This document shows, in pieces, positions 1 through 8,830 of a stretch of 64,000 bases of DNA. The notes under the pieces are model-generated. The model had not been told where the DNA came from. It was given only the letters and a program-made list of their open reading frames with translations, and did no database searches. The stretch comes from Acidobacteriota bacterium (GTDB lineage: Bacteria > Actinomycetota > Acidimicrobiia > Acidimicrobiales > Microtrichaceae). The stretch's first letter is position 1; every line of letters starts with the position of its first letter. Where the stretch lies: NCBI GenBank assembly GCA_003577145.1, contig QEUP01000015.1, positions 1 through 64,000 of the forward strand, written 5' to 3'. The translations under genes were made by a program, and so were the position numbers.

Positions 1-692
1 AAGAAGAACGGCTTCTCGGGCGCGTTGACGTGGGCGTCCTTGATGAAGTCGATGGCATGATCGGCGAGGTCGGCGTTGAGGTGATAGCCGTCGGTGGGCT
101 TGGACGGTGGCATCACCGCGTGGTTGTCATGGATCAGATCCGGGTACCACTGGTCCGTGTCGCCCCCGAGGAAGCCGTAGTAGCGCTCGAACCCCCGCCC
201 CAGCGGCCAGCGGTTGAACGGGCCCGCCATCGTCGTCTCGGCCGGCGGGGTGAGGTGCCACTTGCCGACCGCGAAGGTGTTGTAGCCGCGTTCCACGAGC
301 ATCTCGGACAAGAAGCCGTGCTCGAAGCCCATCACCGCGTTGTGCGCCGGGTAGCCCATCGACAGCTCGGTGATAGCGGACAGGCCCAGCGTGTGGTGGT
401 TGCGGCCGGTCAACAGGCAGCCTCGCGTCGGCGAGCACAGCGCCGTCGTCTGGAAGTTGCTGTACCTCAACCCCCGCTTCGCCAGCCGGTCGATGTTGGG
501 GGTCTCGCACAGGCCCCCGAAGGCAGAGAGCTGCCCGTAGCCGACGTCGTCGAGCACGAATATCACCACGTTGGGAGCACCCTCGGGCGCTCGCGGCGGC
601 ATCGGCCACGCCGGCGAGGACTCGTCCAGAGTCCGCCCGATCACCCCCGGAAACGGACTGCCGGCCTCGTACTCGACGATCCCGTCGCTCAT
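1..692 (-). CDS. Arylsulfatase (sulfatase family), C-terminus cut off by the window edge
   Basis: This gene hydrolyses sulfate esters, judging by the sulfatase fold. About 230 N-terminal residues are visible. Asp48-Asp49 in the stretch FVLDDVGYG are the usual metal ligands, and Cys86 in CSPTR (residues 86-90) fits the CxPxR motif whose cysteine becomes formylglycine. GKWHL (143-147) is the next conserved sulfatase block. Family members are usually 500-780 residues, so most of the protein lies to the left of the window. There is no signal peptide; the N-terminus reads as a cytosolic leader of about 40 residues. The ATG at 692 lies 38 nt after the stop of the alpha/beta hydrolase on the same strand, so co-transcription is plausible. 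The substrate cannot be told from the sequence. Confidence 0.93.
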   Translation of the reverse strand, partial: MSDGIVEYEAGSPFPGVIGRTLDESSPAWPMPPRAPEGAPNVVIFVLDDVGYGQLSAFGGLCETPNIDRLAKRGLRYSNFQTTALCSPTRGCLLTGRNHHTLGLSAITELSMGYPAHNAVMGFEHGFLSEMLVERGYNTFAVGKWHLTPPAETTMAGPFNRWPLGRGFERYYGFLGGDTDQWYPDLIHDNHAVMPPSKPTDGYHLNADLADHAIDFIKDAHVNAPEKPFF

Positions 693-730
693 CAGGACTT
701 CCCCGTGCTCGCTTGCCGAGCGACGTTATC

Positions 731-1528
731 TCAGTGACGGCTGAACCAGTCCAGCGCCAGCGGATTGACCACCTCGGGAGCCGACAGCGGACCGGCGTGG
801 GCGACCCCCGGGACCTCGACATAGTCAGCACCGCTGATCGCGGCGGCCAGCTCCCGGCCGAGGTGAGCCGGACAGAGGATGTCATGCTCGAACCCGATGA
901 TCCGGCAAGGCACGGTGATGGCCGCCAGGCTCTCCAGCCGGTCGCGGTACGCCTCAACAGCTCTCCACTGCTGCACGTCGTCGTGCAGATCACCGACCAC
1001 CGCGTCGATCACCAGCGGAACCAGATCGTCGTCGGTCAACTCCGAGGCGGTGTAGATCTGCGCCATCAGCACGCATGCAAGGTAGCGAGGGGGGAGTGCC
1101 TGCCCGGATTCGAGCAGCTCGATGTAGGCGCGGGACAGCGCATCCTCGAAGGCACCGCGGTTGGCGAGAGTGCCGCAGAGCACCGCGGAGCGAACCAGTT
1201 GGGGGAAGGCGAGGGCGAGCTCCTGGCCCACCCAGGAACCCAGCGAGTGGCCGAAGAGGTGCACCGGACCGAAACCGAGCTCCTCGACCAGGCGGGCCAT
1301 GTCAGTCGCCATGTCCTGAACCATGTACTCCGACTCCGGGCACTCGGAGGGCTCGGTGCCCCTCAGGTCGGCGAGGACGCATGAGTGTCCCGCCTCGAGG
1401 AACGCTGGTGTCTGCGTGAAGTCGTAGGTGTCGGCCTTCATGCCGCTGCCCGGCAACATGAGGACCGCGTCGCCTTCGCCTCGCACCCTGTAGTGGATGC
1501 GCACACCGTTGACACGGGTCTCGGCCAC
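731..1528 (-). CDS. Alpha/beta hydrolase
   Basis: A 265-residue single-domain alpha/beta hydrolase. The nucleophile elbow GHSLG places the serine at about residue 95; Asp216 (in FEHDILC) and His244 (in GVAHAG) complete a catalytic triad at the expected spacing. The LPGSG motif near the N-terminus supplies the oxyanion loop. I chose the GTG at 1528 because a GAGGGG ribosome-binding site lies six bases upstream; an in-frame TTG at 1552 would add eight residues with no such site. It sits between a TetR regulator and the sulfatase on the same strand. The family covers esterases, haloperoxidases and ring-cleavage hydrolases, and the substrate is unknown. Confidence 0.9.
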   Translation of the reverse strand: MAETRVNGVRIHYRVRGEGDAVLMLPGSGMKADTYDFTQTPAFLEAGHSCVLADLRGTEPSECPESEYMVQDMATDMARLVEELGFGPVHLFGHSLGSWVGQELALAFPQLVRSAVLCGTLANRGAFEDALSRAYIELLESGQALPPRYLACVLMAQIYTASELTDDDLVPLVIDAVVGDLHDDVQQWRAVEAYRDRLESLAAITVPCRIIGFEHDILCPAHLGRELAAAISGADYVEVPGVAHAGPLSAPEVVNPLALDWFSRH

Positions 1529-1622
1529 GTCTGTCCCCTCTCCCCCGGTCAATTCGACAGGTCAGTCATCGGCAGCCGGCGGGCGCACTTGACGCATCAA
1601 CAGCCACAAGATCGCCGTAGCG

Positions 1623-2258
1623 TCAGGATGCGAGGATCGCCGGCAGAAGGAAGGCTTCGAACATGGCTTCGAGCTCGTCGTCGCTCTTTTGCTCGTCGAG
1701 CTCGCTGGTCAGTACGGCGACGATCACCAACGTGATCCACTCCGCGATCTGACGGGTCGGCAGGTCGGAGCGGAACCTGCCGCTGAATGCGCCGCTCACC
1801 GTCTGGTCGGTCATGCTGTCCGCGATGAGGCCCGAGATCATCGTCGTCGCCGCCGCCAACCGGCTGGTGAGGCCGGCCGAACGCGGGTCGAAGAAGCGTG
1901 CGCTGAACGGGTCGTTGCGGACCATGCGGATGGCAGCCATGATGCCGTCGATGACCACGTCGCCGAGCGGAGTGCCCGCCGGTGGGTCCGACCCCAGCAC
2001 GTCGGCCAGTTCTTCGGCGAGACGGACCGAGTTGCGGGCCATCACCTCCACCAGCAGTTCCTCCTTGTCGGTGAAGTACCGGTAGAAGGTCGCCCGCGAA
2101 ACCCCGGCCACCGCGACCACCTCCTCGACCCGCAGGCGGTCGGGTCCGTTCTCCTCGATGCAGCAGATGGCGGCGTCGACGAGGTTGCTGCGGATCTCGT
2201 CGAAGGCGTTGCTGCTCGGGTCGGCGCGCCACTGCGCGTTCGTCATCGACTCGACCAT
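1623..2258 (-). CDS. TetR/AcrR family transcriptional regulator
   Basis: A 211-residue regulator with an N-terminal TetR DNA-binding domain. The helix-turn-helix lies at about residues 42-63 and ends in the family signature SRATFYRYFTDKEEL. The C-terminal ligand domain is not recognisable by eye. The ATG at 2258 is preceded by a weak CAGGTC site; an in-frame ATG at 2246 and a longer form starting at 2342 are alternatives, but the longer one adds a low-complexity leader. It is divergent from the CDF exporter and lies upstream of the hydrolase-sulfatase pair, so it may control either. The ligand is unknown. Confidence 0.9.
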   Translation of the reverse strand: MVESMTNAQWRADPSSNAFDEIRSNLVDAAICCIEENGPDRLRVEEVVAVAGVSRATFYRYFTDKEELLVEVMARNSVRLAEELADVLGSDPPAGTPLGDVVIDGIMAAIRMVRNDPFSARFFDPRSAGLTSRLAAATTMISGLIADSMTDQTVSGAFSGRFRSDLPTRQIAEWITLVIVAVLTSELDEQKSDDELEAMFEAFLLPAILAS

Positions 2259-2394
2259 ACCGACCTGCGCGCCCGAGCATCGCCAACTGGCCCGGGTACC
2301 TCTACCCGCCTGGCCACCCTTGGTGGCCACGAGGGTCCTCAACCCCCCACCCAGTAGCCCAACCGGTGTGATTGGTGAAGGTTGGAGCCCTAGC

Positions 2395-3300
2395 GTGGAC
2401 GGGGAGATGGCTGCAGCAGGGCAGGATCACCACCTGAATAAACGCCGGGGGAGAGCGCTGCGGGTCTCGCTGGTGCTCAATGCGCTGCTGCTCGTGGTAC
2501 AGGCAAGCGGGGCGATCGTGTTCGGCTCGCTGGCCCTGTTGGCCGATTCGGCCCACCAGCTCACCGATGTCGTCGGCCTGACGATCGCCCTGGGTGCACG
2601 CCGGCTGGCCCTGCGGCCCCACAGCTCGACCTACACCTTCGGATTCAAGCGGGCCGAGTTGCTGGGCGCCCTCGTCAACGCTGCGCTGCTCGTGGCCGCG
2701 TCGGGCTGGATCATCTACGAGGCGATCGAAAGGCTGGGAGACCCACCCGAGATCGACGGGATCGGTGTGATCATCCTGGCCCTTGCGGGCCTTGCGGTGA
2801 ACGCCGGCAGCGCCTGGTGGCTGGGTCGGGTCTCGGGCGAGAACCTCAACATCAGGGCCGCAATGGTCCATCTGGCCGCCGACGCCGCCGGCTCGGCGGC
2901 GGTCCTCGCGGCGGGTGTCGCTGCGGCGCTGTGGGATGCGTACTGGGTCGACCCAGCGGCATCGATGGTGATCGCGTTGCTCGTCATCTGGACCGCCTGG
3001 GGCCTGGTCACCGACGCCAGCAGGATCCTCCTGGAGGGGACGCCGCCCACGACCGATCCCGAGGCCATCACCCGTGTGATCGCCGCCCACGACAGCGTCG
3101 AGGAGGTCCACCACGTACATCTGTGGTCCCTCGATGCTGAGGACACCTTCCTGTCGGCTCACATCGTCGTCGACCAGGCGAACCTCCACGACGCCCAACG
3201 CACAGCCGACGAGCTGAAGACGCTGCTGAAGGACAGGTTCGGTGTCGACCACACGACGTTCGAGCTCGAGTGCCACCCCTGCGCCGAACCCGAGCACTGA
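2395..3300 (+). CDS. Cation diffusion facilitator (CDF) metal exporter
   Basis: A 301-residue inner-membrane transporter that would export Zn2+ or a related divalent metal in exchange for protons. Six hydrophobic segments are visible. TM2 contains the acidic/histidine metal site ALLADSAHQLTD (Asp51, His54, Asp58) and TM5 contains HLAADAAGS. The last 90 residues form the cytoplasmic ferredoxin-like domain, with HHVHLWSL and two cysteine/histidine pairs near the end. I start it at GTG 2395, which has GGAG seven bases upstream; ATG 2407 is also in frame but has no spacing to a Shine-Dalgarno. It is divergent from the TetR gene, which could be its regulator. Confidence 0.93.
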   Translation: MDGEMAAAGQDHHLNKRRGRALRVSLVLNALLLVVQASGAIVFGSLALLADSAHQLTDVVGLTIALGARRLALRPHSSTYTFGFKRAELLGALVNAALLVAASGWIIYEAIERLGDPPEIDGIGVIILALAGLAVNAGSAWWLGRVSGENLNIRAAMVHLAADAAGSAAVLAAGVAAALWDAYWVDPAASMVIALLVIWTAWGLVTDASRILLEGTPPTTDPEAITRVIAAHDSVEEVHHVHLWSLDAEDTFLSAHIVVDQANLHDAQRTADELKTLLKDRFGVDHTTFELECHPCAEPEH

Positions 3301-3318
3301 GGAGGGTCGAGCCGGCCG

Positions 3319-5400
3319 TCAGTCCAGTTCGACGGCCTTGACCCTGGGAAGGAGCCAGTTCCAGACGACCGAGGCACCTTCGCCGGTGAAGTGGAGCCCG
3401 TCGTAGCGAAGCTCGACCCCGTCGATCTCGTTGACGTACTCCCCGTCGGGACACAGCCAGGAGGCCAGGTCGATCACGTGAACGTCGGCGCGTTCTGCCG
3501 CCGCGTCGACGAACACGTCGTTGACCCAGCCGGTCCGTTCGGGATCGGCCCGCTCGTCGCCTGCACCCGGCCAAGGCGGCGCCGGCGTGTACCCCATGCA
3601 CGGAACGGTCGCGATCACGACGTCACCCCCGTAACGGGTGAGGATGTCCAAGCCGGCATCGAGTTGGCCTTCGAGGTACGCGCGATACTCCGGGGTTCCC
3701 AACGCCAGGTACTCGCCGTCGATGATGTGATCGAAGACCTCCCAGCCACCGACCATGAGCAGGCTCACGTCGGGACGGTGGCTCTCGACCGCCTCGGACC
3801 ACTTGGCCGGCCAAGTCTCGCAGTCACCGGTGTTCTCGTAGTCCCGGCCCGCGCTCTGGGGCATGCCGATCGGAAGACCGCAACCGATGATGGTGGCGGA
3901 GGCGTAGTCGATGCCCTCGCCGACACCTGTCGTTACATCCGAGTACTCATACGCCCACGACAGGCTCGTTCCCACCGAGTCCCCGACCAGCAGGAACCCC
4001 AGGTCACCGGCCTCGCCACCCCCATCGGATTGCAGCGCTGCCTCCACCTCGTCGATCTCCTGCTGGTCGAGGGCCAGGACCGAGGTGCTCTCGTCGGAGG
4101 TAAGGCCCGTGGACACCACGAAGAACGCCGCGACCAGGGCGAAGGAGCTGATCCCGGCAAGAGCCCCGGTACGCCCCCGCAGCGTGACGGTGTTGCGCAC
4201 CGGCAACTCGAGCAGGTGATACGACGCCACGGCGAGAGCCAGTGAGATGGCTATCCGCACGCCCAGCAGTTGCCAGCCGTCGAGGCCAGTCCGGTCCGGG
4301 GTGAGCGCGACGTAAACCGGCCAGTGGTAGAGGTAGAGGCCATAGGAGATCCGCCCGAGGTAGCGCAACAGGCTCCCCAATCCCCTGGCGGGGGGTACCA
4401 GCCAGGCAAGGGAGGAGCTTTGCTCCATCCGCCGCAGGATCCGCTCGAGGTGGCCGTCGGGCACGTTCACCGACGAGGCGATGAACGCGGCGGTGGTGAA
4501 CCCGATCAGCAGGAACCCACCCGTGTAGGTGAAAGATGACTGGTCCCGCATGAACGCGAACTCGAGGGCGAGCCCGGTGGCAGCCACCAGGCCGACCCAG
4601 CGCAACCGGTTCAACGCCCGGCTCGAGAACTCGACGCGGCTCAACAGGAAGGCGAGGGCCGCTCCTATCAGCAGGCCCTGGGCCCGCGTGTCGCTGCCGT
4701 AATAGGGACGAGAGGGGTCACCCGACGGGTCATAGACGATCCACATCCACACCGCCGACACCAGCGCGCCGCCCAGGATGATCGCCGAAGCACCGCGACG
4801 ACGATTCCGGGTGAGCGCCAGCAGACCCAACACGAGGAGCGGCCACAGCAGGTAGAACTGCTCCTCTATCGACAGCGACCACGCGTGCCGCAGCGGGCTG
4901 GGCGCGAGGTCGCCGAAGTAGGACTGACCGCTCAGGAGGAGCCGCCAGTTCATGACCTCGAACAGCGTGGCGAGCCCGTCGCCGCGGATCCTCGAAGCCT
5001 GGCCGTACGGCGCGAAGGCCGCGACGTAGACGCCGACCATGCTCACCGTCACAAGCAGCGCCGGGGCCAATCGGCGGGCACGACGCCCCCAGAACCTCTT
5101 GAGGCCTATCCCGTCGTTCCTGTTGAACTCCAGCAGCAGCAACGTCGTGATGAGGTAACCGCTCAAGACGAAGAAGAGCTCGATGGCGATGAAGGCGCCT
5201 TGCGCCCAGGCAACCGCGCCGTGCCCCAGCAGCACTGTGATGACGAAGATGCCCCGCAACAGATCGAGCGACGGTTGATAGGCCAGGTGCATGCCCGCGC
5301 GCGGATCGCTGCCGGGACGCAGGACCGTTTCCTCGGACACCGGTGGCGAAGCAGCGGTACCGGCTCCGCGCTGTTGCCGGCGCTCGTCGAGTAGTGTCAC
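3319..5400 (-). CDS. Membrane O-acyltransferase (acyltransferase-3) with C-terminal SGNH domain
   Basis: A 693-residue OafA-like protein that moves an acyl group onto a cell-surface glycan. The N-terminal acyltransferase-3 domain has about ten membrane segments. It contains the catalytic-type histidine at His60 after SLDLLRG, the block FFVLSGYLIT, the RRARRLAPAL loop and the HAWSLSIEEQFYLLWP motif. The extracytoplasmic SGNH domain begins near residue 470, with Ser475 in VGDSVG and Asp667/His670 in YDGLHF. The start is GTG 5400, which overlaps the stop of the upstream SGNH lipoprotein gene as GTGA and has GGAGG seven bases upstream, so the two are translationally coupled. The C-terminal domain is a clear paralogue of that upstream protein. 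Confidence 0.94.
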   Translation of the reverse strand: MTLLDERRQQRGAGTAASPPVSEETVLRPGSDPRAGMHLAYQPSLDLLRGIFVITVLLGHGAVAWAQGAFIAIELFFVLSGYLITTLLLLEFNRNDGIGLKRFWGRRARRLAPALLVTVSMVGVYVAAFAPYGQASRIRGDGLATLFEVMNWRLLLSGQSYFGDLAPSPLRHAWSLSIEEQFYLLWPLLVLGLLALTRNRRRGASAIILGGALVSAVWMWIVYDPSGDPSRPYYGSDTRAQGLLIGAALAFLLSRVEFSSRALNRLRWVGLVAATGLALEFAFMRDQSSFTYTGGFLLIGFTTAAFIASSVNVPDGHLERILRRMEQSSSLAWLVPPARGLGSLLRYLGRISYGLYLYHWPVYVALTPDRTGLDGWQLLGVRIAISLALAVASYHLLELPVRNTVTLRGRTGALAGISSFALVAAFFVVSTGLTSDESTSVLALDQQEIDEVEAALQSDGGGEAGDLGFLLVGDSVGTSLSWAYEYSDVTTGVGEGIDYASATIIGCGLPIGMPQSAGRDYENTGDCETWPAKWSEAVESHRPDVSLLMVGGWEVFDHIIDGEYLALGTPEYRAYLEGQLDAGLDILTRYGGDVVIATVPCMGYTPAPPWPGAGDERADPERTGWVNDVFVDAAAERADVHVIDLASWLCPDGEYVNEIDGVELRYDGLHFTGEGASVVWNWLLPRVKAVELD

Positions 5401-6335
5401 CCGCCGACCTCCACCGCCTCGAAGGCCCGCGGCAGGAGCCATTCCCACATCACCGCTGCGCCCTCCGGGTTGTAGTGCACCCCGTCGGGTCGGGGGTCGA
5501 TACCGTCTATGACCCTCGGCTCACCACCGGGACACAGGTACTCCCCCAGCTCGACAACGGTCACACCTTCGTGGCGTGACGCCACCTCCCTGGCCACAGA
5601 GTTGACCTGTTGCACGCGCTCGTAGTCCCTCCGATCGACATCTATGTCTAGTTCAGAGGTGATCTCGCTGTCGGGGACATCGAAGCACGGCGACGTGGCG
5701 ATCACCACCGGCGCCCCGCCCGCCGAGAGGATCTCGACCGCCTCCTCGTAGCCCTCCTCGACCAGCGCCCGGTGCGCTTCGCTACCTGCGGCCAGCACCT
5801 CACCGTCGACCCAGTAGTCGTGGACCTCCCATGCTCCGACCATGAACACCGAGACGTCCGGGTCGTGCTGAGAAAGCGACTCCGCCCATCTCTCCTCCCA
5901 CTGCTCGCACTCCGGCGGCTGTTCGACCAGCTCACCCCGGTTGTAGACGGTCCCGTGGATCACTCCGCAACCCAAGAGGCTGGAGGCCAGCACGTCGACC
6001 TGTCCGGGGTCGGCCTCCCATCCCATGGTGGCGGTCCAGGGAACCGAATCACCTACGACGAGCAGGCGGACGGGGCGGCCCAACTCGGCGACGATGTCAC
6101 GGCCCGACGGTGGTACATCAGGTGCTGGGGCCATGAAGCCCGTCGCGACCTCTCCGGTCTCTGCATCCGGTCCGCCCGTCGTGGTCTCGGGCGCGACCGT
6201 CACCCCGGAGTCAGCCTGAGCCGACGACGAGGGGCTGGTGGTCTCCACGCTCTCGGCGGCGTTCGAGCAGCCTGCGGCCATGACCAGCGCAACCGCGAGC
6301 AGGCCCGCAGTCGCACGGGATCGGGAGCCACACAT
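5397..6335 (-). CDS. SGNH-fold lipoprotein, putative esterase or acyltransferase partner
   Basis: A 312-residue secreted lipoprotein. The signal peptide ends in the lipobox MAAGC with Cys23, followed by a Ser/Thr/Pro-rich linker of about 60 residues. The SGNH domain has GDS at residues 95-97 (Ser97) and the Asp-His pair at Asp284 and His287 in RPDGVHYN. Its layout follows the C-terminal domain of the downstream acyltransferase block by block (GAWEVHDY against GGWEVFDH; WEWLLPRAFEAVE against WNWLLPRVKAVE). The genes overlap by 4 bp, so the two SGNH proteins are made together. It may complete acyl transfer to an extracytoplasmic acceptor, or remove the acyl group; the sequence does not decide. 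Confidence 0.88.
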   Translation of the reverse strand: MCGSRSRATAGLLAVALVMAAGCSNAAESVETTSPSSSAQADSGVTVAPETTTGGPDAETGEVATGFMAPAPDVPPSGRDIVAELGRPVRLLVVGDSVPWTATMGWEADPGQVDVLASSLLGCGVIHGTVYNRGELVEQPPECEQWEERWAESLSQHDPDVSVFMVGAWEVHDYWVDGEVLAAGSEAHRALVEEGYEEAVEILSAGGAPVVIATSPCFDVPDSEITSELDIDVDRRDYERVQQVNSVAREVASRHEGVTVVELGEYLCPGGEPRVIDGIDPRPDGVHYNPEGAAVMWEWLLPRAFEAVEVGG

Positions 6336-6444
6336 GGGATGCCAGCCTAGCCCTGATCATCCACGGTGAGGACCCGAGCAGCCCTGTCACGCCCGGTACG
6401 ACTCCGTCGTCAACGTGCGACGATCCGGCTAGGGTCGGTCGGCG

Positions 6445-7899
6445 ATGATGGGTCCGGCGGCGGGGAATCCCACCACTATCGACCGAGCTCGGCTCAACGG
6501 TCGGCTTCGCACCTTCAGGTCAGCTGCACGGTGCTTCGTCGCCGTCGGCTCGATCGTGGGCCTGTCACTGGTGTTCATCACGCCGCTGTGGGCAGGCATC
6601 GACGAGCCCGGCCACTTCTACCGCGCCTATCAGCTCACCGAGGGCCGGCTCATCCCCGTCGAGGACCCGACAGGGGTCGCCGAGGGCGGCGGTGCCTGCC
6701 TGCCGACCGATGTGGTCGCCGACGTCGAGAAAGGCCGCCTGGACTACCTCGCCGCAGGAGCGAGAGATGCGGGGACCTTCAGCGGCGAGACGCCGGAGCC
6801 GGATCTCAGCAACGCCATACCCTGCGGCGAAGACCGCGTGTTCGTCGAGTTCGCGACCTTCAGTTGGTACTCGCCACTGGGCTACGCGCCTCAAGCCCTC
6901 GCCGTAGGCGTCGGCCGGTTGGTGGGAGCCCCGGTGTCCATCCAGCTCGTCCTCGCCCGGCTGGCCACGCTGGCCGCCTATGCCGCCCTGGCGTTGTTCG
7001 CCATCGGACGCACACCGAGAGGCAAGTGGGCCATGGCAGCCGCCGCGCTCTTGCCTGTCACCCTCTTCCAGGCGGCCACGTCCCTGTCCCCCGACGCGGT
7101 GACCGTCGCCCTCGTGATGGTGATGGTGTCATCCGCGTTACGGGCCGCCGACCCGGAGCTGATGCTCGACCGGCGGACGGTCCTCGCAGAGGCGGCAATC
7201 AGTTGCGGTCTGCTGGCGCTCGCCAAGCCCACGTACGTGCTGCTGGCCGTTGTGTACGCGGTGGCTTTCGTCGGGCCCCGACGCCGGCTGGACCTGTGGC
7301 CGGTGGCCCTACCGGTGCTGGTCGCCGTCGCCGCGTCCATGGCATGGCATCAAGCGCTGTCCCACCTGTTCGCCTGCGATGTGCGCTTCTTCGACGTGTA
7401 CCCCGACGCGGGGGAACAGCTCTCCAACATCGCGTCGTCACCCCACGGCTTCGCGGGGGCGGTCTTCGGGTCGGTGGTCGACTACGGCGCGACGTGGGTG
7501 GAGGACTCGATCGAGGTCGGTGGCCGCGTCCTCGTCTGGTGGGCTTGGAGCGTGATCGTCGCCTTCGTCGGCTTCGTCGTCGTCGGCCTCCAGGCCTCGG
7601 ACCACGAGACTCTCACGCTGCACTGGTCCCAGCGCCTGGTGCTGCTCGGCAGCGCTCTGGTCGGCTTGTTCGCGGTCATCGGCGGTTGGCTGCTGCACTG
7701 CAGCCCGGTCGGCCTCGAGGTGGTGAATGCACCTCACGTCCGCCTGCTCGTCCCGATCGTTCCACTCGTGCTGATCGGGGTGGCACCGCGCCGGGCGCCG
7801 CGTCCTCTCGACAGCGCACGGGCCGAGCTACCGGTGGCTCTGGCGCTCGTGCCCTTCTACGTCGTCTGGCTCGTCTGTGTCGGTCTGCGGATGCATTGA
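6445..7899 (+). CDS. DUF2142 family polytopic membrane protein
   Basis: A 484-residue membrane protein with about ten hydrophobic segments. It has the DUF2142 hallmark after TM1, IDEPGHFYRAYQL, in a long first extracytoplasmic loop. The family is predicted to be GT-C-type glycosyltransferases of surface polysaccharides, but activity is unproven. Two start codons (ATG 6445 and ATG 6448) are adjacent; an AGGG lies about ten bases upstream. It is divergent from the SGNH/acyltransferase pair and is followed by a GT2 glycosyltransferase, which supports a role in building or decorating a cell-envelope glycan. Confidence 0.85.
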   Translation: MMGPAAGNPTTIDRARLNGRLRTFRSAARCFVAVGSIVGLSLVFITPLWAGIDEPGHFYRAYQLTEGRLIPVEDPTGVAEGGGACLPTDVVADVEKGRLDYLAAGARDAGTFSGETPEPDLSNAIPCGEDRVFVEFATFSWYSPLGYAPQALAVGVGRLVGAPVSIQLVLARLATLAAYAALALFAIGRTPRGKWAMAAAALLPVTLFQAATSLSPDAVTVALVMVMVSSALRAADPELMLDRRTVLAEAAISCGLLALAKPTYVLLAVVYAVAFVGPRRRLDLWPVALPVLVAVAASMAWHQALSHLFACDVRFFDVYPDAGEQLSNIASSPHGFAGAVFGSVVDYGATWVEDSIEVGGRVLVWWAWSVIVAFVGFVVVGLQASDHETLTLHWSQRLVLLGSALVGLFAVIGGWLLHCSPVGLEVVNAPHVRLLVPIVPLVLIGVAPRRAPRPLDSARAELPVALALVPFYVVWLVCVGLRMH

Positions 7900-7996
7900 G
7901 CCCGACCGGCTGGACGCGACCCGGCAACGGCAGAGTCTTAACGAATTCTTCGACGAACTTTGAGTTTCCCTCAGAGCCGGCCGTTTCGATGACGGC

Positions 7997-8830
7997 ATGG
8001 CTCAGACCTTCGCCCGGGTCGAGGCCCCCGAGCGGGCTTCCTTCTCCATCGACGCGGCGTTGGACACAACCGCCCGTCAACCGGTGCTGGATCTCGTGGT
8101 ACCAGTGCACAACGAGGAGGCTGTCCTGGCGTCGAGCATCGAGCGACTGCTCGGGTATCTCGGCGCCTTCCCCTTCTCGTTCCGCGTCAGCATCGCCGAC
8201 AACGCCAGCACGGACCGCACCTGGGAGATCGCCTGCCGCCTCACGCGCCGCCATCCATCGGTTCGGGCGGTCCACCGGCCGCAGAAGGGACGGGGTGGGG
8301 CGCTGCGGTCGGCGTGGATGACAAGCGACGCCGAGGTGGTCGCCTACACCGATGTCGACCTGTCGACGGACCTCGACGCCTTGTTGCCTCTCGTCGCTCC
8401 TCTGGTCAGCGGCCACAGCGACGTGGCGATCGGGAGCCGCCTGGTACCGGGCGCCAGAGTCGTACGGGGCCCCAAGCGCGAGCTCGTCTCCCGTGCCTAC
8501 AACCTGATCCTCCGCATCGTCGCGCGGGCCCGTTTCCGGGACGCGCAATGTGGCTTCAAAGCTCTGCGACGTGACACCGCCGGGCTGCTGTTGCCGTTGG
8601 TGGAGAACGACAACTGGTTCTTCGACACAGAGCTGCTCCTCTTGGCCCAACGCAACGGGCTCCGGATCCACGAGGTGCCCGTGGACTGGGTGGACGACCC
8701 CGACTCGAAGGTGAACGTGGTCGCCACTGCGCTGGAGGACCTGCGCGGGCTGGCTCGCCTGACCCGCCGGTCGGTGCCATTTCGGGCGGGGGCCCGGTTC
8801 AGGTCGCGCCGGCCGCCAGCTCGGCTTTGA
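7997..8830 (+). CDS. GT2 glycosyltransferase, polyprenyl-phosphate sugar synthase type
   Basis: A 277-residue cytoplasmic-face GT-A enzyme of the dolichol-phosphate mannose/glucose synthase group. VVPVHNE (34-40) opens the nucleotide-binding fold, DNASTDRTW follows, and the metal-binding DVD lies at 119-121 in YTDVDLSTD. The block RDAQCGFKAL and the helix ENDNWFFDTELLLLA are typical of enzymes that load a sugar onto polyprenyl phosphate. No C-terminal membrane segment is present. Such a donor would feed a GT-C enzyme, and the DUF2142 protein directly upstream is a candidate partner. Its end overlaps the convergent acyl-CoA ligase gene by 32 bp. Confidence 0.9.
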   Translation: MAQTFARVEAPERASFSIDAALDTTARQPVLDLVVPVHNEEAVLASSIERLLGYLGAFPFSFRVSIADNASTDRTWEIACRLTRRHPSVRAVHRPQKGRGGALRSAWMTSDAEVVAYTDVDLSTDLDALLPLVAPLVSGHSDVAIGSRLVPGARVVRGPKRELVSRAYNLILRIVARARFRDAQCGFKALRRDTAGLLLPLVENDNWFFDTELLLLAQRNGLRIHEVPVDWVDDPDSKVNVVATALEDLRGLARLTRRSVPFRAGARFRSRRPPARL

